Source: Qaidamihabitans albus
GTDB lineage: Bacteria > Actinomycetota > Actinomycetes > Mycobacteriales > Pseudonocardiaceae
Assembly (NCBI RefSeq): GCF_016464705.1
Contig: NZ_JAEHOB010000001.1
Location: 186,001 to 250,000, forward strand
DNA: 64,000 bases
Reading direction: 5' to 3'
Part shown: positions 58,483 to 64,000 of the stretch, piece by piece
Position numbering within the stretch: position 1 is the stretch's first letter
Layout: each line of letters opens with the position of its first letter
Notes under the pieces: generated by a model
The model's input: the letters and a program-made list of their open reading frames with translations, nothing else
What the model was told of the DNA's origin: nothing
The model's database searches: none
Position numbers and translations under genes: made by a program

Positions 58483-58521
58483 GTGCCCACACGAGTTAGA
58501 ACTCGCGTAGGCACTCACGAG
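58476..58521. repeat. Dispersed 3'-end palindrome, copy 7
   Basis: 22-bp arms with two mismatches around AG. It contains the zinc-ribbon TGA stop (58480-58482) and ends 2 bp before the merR -35 hexamer (58524). Confidence 0.92.
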
Positions 58522-58523
58522 TC

Positions 58524-58554
58524 TTGACCTGGAGTCCACTCCAGGTGCCACTCT
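58524..58554 (+). promoter_or_regulatory. MerR-type promoter with spacer operator, probably leaderless
   Basis: TTGACC (58524-58529) and CACTCT (58549-58554) are 19 bp apart, the overlong spacer typical of MerR-activated promoters. ACCTGGAGT-CC-ACTCCAGGT (58527-58546) fills the spacer. The GTG start at 58562 is about 8 bp past the -10, so transcription and translation probably start together. Confidence 0.7.
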
Positions 58555-58561
58555 AGGTTTC

Positions 58562-58936
58562 GTGATTTCCTACTCGCCGGCAGAGGTGAGCCAGAAGACC
58601 GGCTTCAGCATCGACACGTTGCGCTACTACGAGAAGATCGGCCTGCTCTACGACGTCGGCCGCACGGCGGGCGGCCGCAGGCGGTTCGACGAGAACAACC
58701 TGAACCTGCTGCGGCTGCTGCGCTGTCTGCGCGACACGGAGATGCCGATCGCGGACATGCTCCGGTTCGTGCAGCTGCTGCGCGCGGGAGACGAGCGGCG
58801 CCGGGAGCGGCTGGCCGTGCTGCGCGAGCACGACAGCCGGGTCGAGGAGCAGATCGCCCGGTTGCGCGAGCATCAGCGCCTGATCCGGCACAAGATCGAG
58901 GTCTACACGGCCGCGGAATCCACCACCTGCTCGTGA
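58562..58936 (+). CDS. MerR-family regulator (SoxR/CueR size)
   Basis: 124 residues from GTG 58562. HTH (SPAEVSQKTGFSIDTLRYYEKIGLLYDVGRTAGGRRRFDENNLN, about 4-48) and coiled coil (LREHDSRVEEQIARLREHQ). A short C-terminus with TTCS ends the protein. Candidate autoregulator via its own spacer operator. The last codons and stop (TCG TGA, 58931-58936) are in repeat copy 8. Confidence 0.9.
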   Translation: MISYSPAEVSQKTGFSIDTLRYYEKIGLLYDVGRTAGGRRRFDENNLNLLRLLRCLRDTEMPIADMLRFVQLLRAGDERRRERLAVLREHDSRVEEQIARLREHQRLIRHKIEVYTAAESTTCS

Positions 58937-58976
58937 GTGCGCACGCGAGTTAGAACTCGCGTGCGCACTCACGAGC
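58929..58976. repeat. Dispersed 3'-end palindrome, copy 8 (perfect)
   Basis: 23-bp perfect arms (GCTCGTGAGTGCGCACGCGAGTT) around AG. Between convergent merR, whose stop is inside the left arm, and the phosphodiesterase gene (stop 58983). Confidence 0.95.
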
Positions 58977-58982
58977 TGTGCC

Positions 58983-60125
58983 TTACCTGTCGCGGAAGGC
59001 GGCCACCGCGATGTCCGGGTGGTCGGCGAACACGCCGTCGATGCCGGTCGCCAGGAACGCGTCGTACTCGGCGAAGATGTCGCCCCACGCGGCCGGATCC
59101 GCCGAGGACCGGAAGTCGGCGGGCAGGAAGGTGTTCTCGGCGCGGAACGTGTACGGGTGCACCACCAGCCGCTCGGCGTGCGCGTCGTCCACCAGCGTCG
59201 TCGGCTCGGTGAGGAAGCCGCCCGCGTCCCTGGGGATGATCCGGTCCTTCGAAGGACCGATCCCCCGCGCGTACGTCGCGATCTCCGCGAGCCCCTCCGG
59301 CGTGGCGAGGTCGTCGTAGGTGCGCGGATCGCCCGCGGCCACCAGGTCGTACGGCGCCCCCGAGCCGCCGATCAGCTGCACGAGCGGTACCCGCAGCTGG
59401 CGCCGCAGCTCACGCAGGTTGGTCACCTCGAACGACTGCACGTACACCTTCGCGTTCGGCCGGTTCAGCCCGTTGCGCGTCAGCGTCCGCACGAGCGCCG
59501 GTTCCAGCGGCAGGCCCTGCTCCCGGAAGTACGTCGGGTGCTTGGTCTCCGGATAAAGGCCGATCTCGCGGTGCAGCTGCCTGGACAGCCGCCGGGACAG
59601 GTCCACGATCTCCTGCAGCGTCGGAACCTCGTACCGGCCGTCGTAGATCGTGTTCTCCTGGCGCAGCTCGGGAATCCGCTCCTTCGCGCGAAGCTTCTTG
59701 AGCTCGGCGAGCGTGAAGTCCTCGGCGAACCAGCCGGTCACCTCGGTGCCGTCCAGCGACTTCGTGGTCTTGCGGTCGGCGAACTCGGGATGGTCGGCCA
59801 CGTCGGTGGTGCCGCCGATCTCCGGCTCGTGCCGCGCGACCAGCACGCCGTCCTTGGTCGTCACCAGGTCGGGTTCGATGTAGTCGGCGCCCATGCGTGC
59901 GGCGAGCTCGTAGGCGGCCAGGGTGTGTTCCGGCCGGTGCCCCGACGCGCCGCGATGCCCGATGACGAGGGGCTCGTCGTGCGCATGTGGCTGGCCGAAG
60001 GCCGTCCGCGGCGCCTCGGTGGCGCTCGCCGGGACGATCACCACGCTCGTCATGCCCAGTACGGCGAGGCCGGAAAGGGCCACCGCGGTCCGTCTCCAGG
60101 TGCGCGTGCTCCAGCGCTTTCGCAT
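58983..60125 (-). CDS. Secreted glycerophosphodiester phosphodiesterase (GlpQ type)
   Basis: 380 residues from ATG 60125 (GAGAAGG upstream). Signal peptide TAVALSGLAVLGMTSVVIVPASATE. GDPD motifs IGHRGASGHRPEHTLAAYELAARMGADYIEPDLV, with the acid pair E/D and HRGxxG loop, and LYPETKHPTYF. It hydrolyses glycerophosphodiesters outside the membrane. The longer frame upstream of 60125 is not coding. Confidence 0.93.
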   Translation of the reverse strand: MRKRWSTRTWRRTAVALSGLAVLGMTSVVIVPASATEAPRTAFGQPHAHDEPLVIGHRGASGHRPEHTLAAYELAARMGADYIEPDLVTTKDGVLVARHEPEIGGTTDVADHPEFADRKTTKSLDGTEVTGWFAEDFTLAELKKLRAKERIPELRQENTIYDGRYEVPTLQEIVDLSRRLSRQLHREIGLYPETKHPTYFREQGLPLEPALVRTLTRNGLNRPNAKVYVQSFEVTNLRELRRQLRVPLVQLIGGSGAPYDLVAAGDPRTYDDLATPEGLAEIATYARGIGPSKDRIIPRDAGGFLTEPTTLVDDAHAERLVVHPYTFRAENTFLPADFRSSADPAAWGDIFAEYDAFLATGIDGVFADHPDIAVAAFRDR

Positions 60126-60279
60126 CTTCGTGACCTTCTCTCGTGAACGTCGGGATACGGGCACACCCTCGTCGCCCGGCCCGTCGCCCGCACGACGCCG
60201 ATACGGCGTGCGGGGAACATGCGGGTGAACGGCAGGGGAGCCGGGCCGCGCCGAACGGTCGCGGCTACGCTGTGAAGCC

Positions 60280-61542
60280 GTGCGCGTCCTGGTAATCGGC
60301 TCCGGTGCCCGTGAGCATGCCCTCGTCCTCGCCGCCTCACACGATCCGGCGGTCACGGCACTCGGCTGCGCGCCGGGCAACGCGGGAACGGCCGCGCTCG
60401 CCGAGACACTCGGCGGCGACATGTCCGAGCCGGCCACGGTCGCGCAGCTCGCCCGTGAATGGAAGGCCGACCTCGTCGTGATCGGCCCCGAGGCGCCGCT
60501 CGTCGCGGGCACCGCGGACGCCGTGCGCAGGGCGGGCATCGCCTGCTTCGGCCCGTCGGCGGAGGCCGCCCGCATCGAGGGCTCCAAGTCCTTCGCCAAG
60601 GACGTGATGGCCGCGGCGAAGGTGCCCACCGCCCGCAGCGAGGTCGTCGACAACCCCGCGCATCTCGACGCGGCGCTGCGCCGGTTCGGCCCCACCTGGG
60701 TGGTCAAGGACGACGGCCTGGCGGCGGGCAAGGGCGTGGTGGTCACCACCGATTTCGACACCGCGCACAAACACGCTCTCACCCTGCTCGACGGCGGCCA
60801 CCCCGTCGTGCTGGAGTCCTTTCTGGACGGACCGGAGGTCTCGCTGTTCTGCCTGGTCGACGGGCGCACGGTCGTGCCGTTGCTGCCCGCGCAGGACTTT
60901 AAGCGAGTCGGCGACGGCGACGCGGGCCCGAACACCGGCGGCATGGGCGCCTACGCGCCGTTGCCGTGGGCGCCGCCGAACCTGGTCGACGACATCGTGG
61001 CCACCGTGGTCCAGCCGGTCGTGGACGAGCTCGCCGCCCGGGGCATCCCCTTCTCCGGCCTGCTCTACGCGGGGCTGGCGCTGACCTCCGACGGCCCGCA
61101 GGTGATCGAGTTCAACTGCCGCTTCGGTGATCCCGAGACCCAGGCCGTGCTCGCCCTGCTGCGCACCCCGATCGCCGGGCTGCTGCACGCCACGGCCACC
61201 GGCACTCTCGCCGGGCAGCCGCCGCTGGACTGGGCGGACGGCGCGGCCGTCACCGTCGTGCTCGCCGCGAACAACTACCCCGGCGTCCCGCGCACCGGCG
61301 ACGTGATCACCGGCAGTGAGGCCGAGGGCGTGCTGCACGCGGGCACCCGGCGGCGCGAGGACGGCGCCGTGGTGTCACACGGCGGCCGCGTGCTCAGCGT
61401 CGTCGGCACGGGCCCGGACCTGAGGGCGGCCAGGGAGCAGGCGTACGAGCGGGTGGCGAAGGTTCACCTGCCCGGGGCGCACCACCGCACCGACATCGCC
61501 CTGCGTGCCGTGCGCGGCGAGATCGCGCTGCCCACCGGCTAG
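60280..61542 (+). CDS. purD: Phosphoribosylamine-glycine ligase
   Basis: 420 residues from GTG 60280. N-terminal [16 protein letters not shown]-grasp core ([53 protein letters not shown]). Second step of purine synthesis. GC-rich upstream region with no clear promoter seen. Confidence 0.97.
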   Translation: MRVLVIGSGAREHALVLAASHDPAVTALGCAPGNAGTAALAETLGGDMSEPATVAQLAREWKADLVVIGPEAPLVAGTADAVRRAGIACFGPSAEAARIEGSKSFAKDVMAAAKVPTARSEVVDNPAHLDAALRRFGPTWVVKDDGLAAGKGVVVTTDFDTAHKHALTLLDGGHPVVLESFLDGPEVSLFCLVDGRTVVPLLPAQDFKRVGDGDAGPNTGGMGAYAPLPWAPPNLVDDIVATVVQPVVDELAARGIPFSGLLYAGLALTSDGPQVIEFNCRFGDPETQAVLALLRTPIAGLLHATATGTLAGQPPLDWADGAAVTVVLAANNYPGVPRTGDVITGSEAEGVLHAGTRRREDGAVVSHGGRVLSVVGTGPDLRAAREQAYERVAKVHLPGAHHRTDIALRAVRGEIALPTG

Positions 61543-61660
61543 CGATCCGCGGGAACCGGCGGCCCTCTCGATTCGTCGAACTTCAGGTCGCCGTCACACG
61601 GGGGTTGGTAGCCTGCGGTGTGAGTCCGGCTGGCTACCGACCGTAGCAAGGGGTGCGCAC

Positions 61661-62038
61661 ATGGCAGAGAACACGGACCTCGCCGCGGCTGTCCCCGGTG
61701 TCCCGGACGCCCGGGACATCCAGGTCTCGCCGGACAACATCCTCGACGTCGCAAGGGTGATCGACGAGCAGGCGGGCCTGCTGCAGGAGAAGATCGCCGG
61801 GCACCTCGCCGCGCTGCGCATCCCGCCGCCTGCCGCCGACGTCGTCTCCACCAACGCCACCGAGGCGTGGAACGTGCTCGTCGCCGGTGGCCCCGGCTCC
61901 TACGAGCAGCGGGTCCGCGCGTACGTGCAGGGCCTGCGCGACCTTGCCGAGCAGCTCCGGACCGCCAGCGAGACCTACCGCGTGAGCGAGGAGCAGAAAG
62001 CGGAGAGCTTCGGGGACCGCCGTGTCCACGAAGGCTGA
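61661..62038 (+). CDS. PE-like secretion-associated helical protein
   Basis: 125 residues from ATG 61661. Two helices: IQVSPDNILDVARVIDEQAGLLQEKIAGHLAAL then NVLVAGGPGSYEQRVRAYVQGLRDLAEQLRTASETYRV. Resembles the PE/WXG100-type substrates of type VII secretion, without the classic WxG. Its end overlaps the DUF3558 gene start by 17 bp. The pairing with the PPE-like gene downstream supports the call. Confidence 0.7.
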   Translation: MAENTDLAAAVPGVPDARDIQVSPDNILDVARVIDEQAGLLQEKIAGHLAALRIPPPAADVVSTNATEAWNVLVAGGPGSYEQRVRAYVQGLRDLAEQLRTASETYRVSEEQKAESFGDRRVHEG

Positions 62039-62609
62039 CCACGCGCTCCTCGCGTGCGCCGTGCTGCTGCTGGCGACGGCGTGCACGTCCACCGAGGCCG
62101 GGCTGGCGGGCGCCGACCCCTCCGCCGCGCCCGCGGCGCCCGAGCTGCCCCGCCGCCCCGCGGAGCTCTCGCTGCGCGGCGTCGACCCGTGCCGGTTGCT
62201 CAGCGACGCCCAGCTCGACGAGCTGAAGGTGACCAGCGAGCCGCGGCTCGCCACCGAGCAGCGGGACGGGCCGACGTGCTCGCTCGACGTCGACCGCACG
62301 GAGCCCTACTACAGCTACTACGTCGAGACGATCACCACCGCCGATGTGCGCGCCTGGCTGGACGGCGAGCGCGCGAACCCGAGCACCAACACCGAACCCG
62401 CCGAGGTCGAGGGCTTCCCGGCCCTGGTCAACCACGCGCCGGGCCCGCATCCGGGGGACTGCGAGACGCTCGTCGGCGTCGCCGAGGGGCAGACGCTGCG
62501 CACGCAGCTGTACCCGGTCACCCAGAACGCCTTCGATCAGCGGCAGCTGTGTGACATGTCCACCCAGGCGGCGCGGCTCGCCGTGCAGACCCTGCAGGCC
62601 ACGAGGTAA
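62022..62609 (+). CDS. DUF3558 lipoprotein
   Basis: 195 residues from GTG 62022. Lipobox LLATAC at about residue 21 after a hydrophobic segment. VDPCRLLSDAQLDELKV and the later Cys-containing DCETLVGVAEG with CDMSTQAARLAVQTLQ are DUF3558 features. Function unknown; commonly sits beside PE/PPE-like genes in Pseudonocardiaceae. Confidence 0.85.
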   Translation: MSTKADHALLACAVLLLATACTSTEAGLAGADPSAAPAAPELPRRPAELSLRGVDPCRLLSDAQLDELKVTSEPRLATEQRDGPTCSLDVDRTEPYYSYYVETITTADVRAWLDGERANPSTNTEPAEVEGFPALVNHAPGPHPGDCETLVGVAEGQTLRTQLYPVTQNAFDQRQLCDMSTQAARLAVQTLQATR

Positions 62610-62618
62610 GGACCCGAT

Positions 62619-64000
62619 ATGGACAACCTCGACATCCCCGCCCTCGTCGAGCGGATCCGCGAGCACCGGTTCAACGGCTACACCGACAACATGCTCGCCG
62701 ACGAGGTCGAGCGGTTCCGCGCGGGTCCGGGCACCGACGGCATCGGGGCGGCCGTGGAAGCACTGAAGGCCGTCGCCACATCGCTGTCGGAGACCGACGA
62801 CACCCTGCGTGACGAGCTCGGCAGGCTCGGCGTCGAGTGGCAGAGCGAGGCGGGCGCGCAGGCGGGTTCCGCGATGAACGAGCACGCCCGGTTCTCCCGC
62901 GACGCCAACGACAAGGTGCTCAACGCCGCGCAGTTGATCTTCGCGCAGGGTGAGGCGTTCAACCGCACCCTGCACAAGCTGCCCGATGCCCAGACCCTGC
63001 GGGCGGGTGCCGGCGGCTACAACGCGGCGGACTCCGTGCTCAGCCTCCTCGGCTTCGAGACCGACCACAGCAGGAAGGTCGCCGCGGCCAGGGAGGCGCG
63101 GCAGCAGGCGCTCGAGGCGCTCAACGCCTACGCGCGCGACAGCGGGGACAACCTCTCCGGCACCGAGGAGCTCGCGCCGCCCCAGGCCCTGCGTGCCGCC
63201 GCGGCGCCGCGACTGCCGGGCACGGTGGACGCGGGCGGCGGGCCCGGCGACGTGACGACCGCCGCGGGTGCCACCGCCGGTCAGCCCGCACCGGCACCGG
63301 CGGCCGCGCCGTCCGGGCCGTTCCCGGGGGGCGCTCCGGCGCACAACGCGCCGACCCCCGCCCTCGGGCTGCCGGCCCAGCACGCACCGGCGCGCGGCAC
63401 GGGCAGCGGTACGCCGGCACCCGGCGCCCCGGCGCCGGAACGCACGGCGCCCAGCGGCGTCCCCACCGCACCGGCCGCGGCGGCGGGCGGCGTGGCAGGA
63501 GCCGTGGGAGCGCTCGGCGCCGCCGGTGCCCGCGGCGTGCCGCGCTCGGGCGGCCGTCCGGAGACCGCAGGCGGTGGGCAGCAGCCCGGCACGACGCCCC
63601 CCGGCTCCCCCGCTCAGGGCTCCGGTGGCGCCACCGGAGCGGCGCCCGGAGCGACCGCGCGGCCGGGTCCGGGCGGTACGCCGGGTGCGGGCCTGCCCGG
63701 CAAGGTCGCCGGACCGGGTTCCACCGGCGCGCCGGTGCCCGGCACTCCGGGCGGCACGGCGGTGCCGCCCGCGAGCGGGCTGGTCGGCAAGGTCGGGACG
63801 CCGAGCCCCGGCACGCCCGGCGGCAACGCGAACGAGCCGCCGCTCGGCAAGGGCAAGTCCTTCGGTTCCGCCCCGCAGCCGCAGACCCCGGGCAGCGGCA
63901 CCGGCAGCGGCGGCTACCCGGCTGCGCCGAGAACCGGGATGTCCGCCAACGACTTCGGCGCGGGCGCGGCGGCACTCGGTGCGGGCGGGGTCGCCGGTGC
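62619..64000 (+). CDS. PPE-like protein with long Pro/Ala/Gly tail (partial, runs off right edge)
   Basis: ATG 62619; about 460 residues visible, no stop. N-terminal 180 residues are helical with GVEWQSEAGAQAGSAMNEHA (WxS in place of WxG) and an AREARQQALEALNAYA helix. From about 190 the sequence is disordered and rich in Pro, Ala and Gly (GSGTPAPGAPAPERTAPSG and similar) to the edge. Layout matches PPE-domain proteins of non-mycobacterial actinobacteria, exported by type VII secretion. AAGGA upstream. Confidence 0.75.
   Translation, partial: MDNLDIPALVERIREHRFNGYTDNMLADEVERFRAGPGTDGIGAAVEALKAVATSLSETDDTLRDELGRLGVEWQSEAGAQAGSAMNEHARFSRDANDKVLNAAQLIFAQGEAFNRTLHKLPDAQTLRAGAGGYNAADSVLSLLGFETDHSRKVAAAREARQQALEALNAYARDSGDNLSGTEELAPPQALRAAAAPRLPGTVDAGGGPGDVTTAAGATAGQPAPAPAAAPSGPFPGGAPAHNAPTPALGLPAQHAPARGTGSGTPAPGAPAPERTAPSGVPTAPAAAAGGVAGAVGALGAAGARGVPRSGGRPETAGGGQQPGTTPPGSPAQGSGGATGAAPGATARPGPGGTPGAGLPGKVAGPGSTGAPVPGTPGGTAVPPASGLVGKVGTPSPGTPGGNANEPPLGKGKSFGSAPQPQTPGSGTGSGGYPAAPRTGMSANDFGAGAAALGAGGVAG

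Noticed and set aside
58983-60944. Extended 653-residue frame for the phosphodiesterase
   Set aside because: The residues before 60125 lack homology and overlap purD on the other strand; the signal peptide starts at 60125.
63250-64000. Proline/alanine/glycine repeats as a CRISPR or tandem array
   Set aside because: They are in-frame low-complexity codons of the PPE-like tail without regular unit length.

Overview
The window is high-GC, densely coded actinobacterial chromosome, most likely from the Pseudonocardiaceae (Amycolatopsis-like). The clues are an HspR/HAIR-controlled dnaK-grpE-dnaJ-hspR operon, probable F420-type flavoproteins, an NDMA-type alcohol dehydrogenase, a PE/DUF3558/PPE-like gene trio, a DUF742 protein, a DasR-type operator and many GTG starts with ATGA/GTGA overlaps. 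Several blocks recall the Mycobacterium tuberculosis 0.4-0.47 Mb region (etfD; dnaK-hspR; purA with its Rv0358-like neighbour; fba with DUF3151; flavohemoglobin, clpB, an Rv0383c-like gene and pyrE; a SpoU methyltransferase). The window is therefore mainly conserved core chromosome with small accessory insertions, not a mobile island. No rRNA, tRNA, CRISPR array, IS or prophage was recognised.

Layout. 1-1.1 kb: end of an aidB gene with an overlapping TetR gene and operator. 1.1-9.9 kb: IclR regulator divergent from a tightly coupled operon (kdgD, ketoglutarate semialdehyde dehydrogenase, five-gene Dpp-type ABC importer), probably for aldarate or related acid uptake and conversion to 2-oxoglutarate. 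9.9-15.6 kb: orphan DUF742 protein, EtfD, SMR efflux with TetR, PEBP-like protein, DUF4097 protein. 15.7-20.1 kb: chaperone operon with two HAIR sites. 20.1-24.3 kb: dienelactone hydrolase, flavohemoglobin-like protein, AGCS symporter. 24.5-32.8 kb: HAIR-controlled clpB, Rv0383c-like protein, SDR, pyrE, amine oxidase, DUF2784 protein, RNA methyltransferase. 32.8-36.4 kb: tandem LacI-type genes (one lacking its DNA-binding domain) divergent from two kinases. 37-42 kb: DedA protein and a marR-MFS-yceI operon carrying unusual beta-sandwich domains. 42-47.8 kb: FAD oxidase, second DedA protein, and a nagA region with a dre site. 47.8-51.9 kb: alcohol dehydrogenase, AcoR-like regulator and SDR. 51.9-58.2 kb: luciferase-like oxidoreductase, fba, DUF3151, secreted nuclease, purA, LysR. 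58.3-64 kb: zinc-ribbon protein, MerR, GlpQ-type phosphodiesterase, purD, and PE-like/DUF3558/PPE-like genes running off the right edge.

The most striking unexplained structure is a family of eight 42-52 bp palindromes (consensus CTCGTGAGTG, six variable bases, CGAGTT-AG-AACTCG, six variable bases, CACTCACGAG) scattered through the window. Every copy sits at a gene 3' end. In four of the eight, the palindrome itself supplies the stop codon of the neighbouring gene, always in the same phase (TCG-TGA). Other notable points are a LacI paralogue without its helix-turn-helix beside a matching ligand domain, three near-identical LacI-type operators around the kinase pair, and an MFS exporter and YceI protein that share a fused carboxypeptidase-regulatory-like domain.
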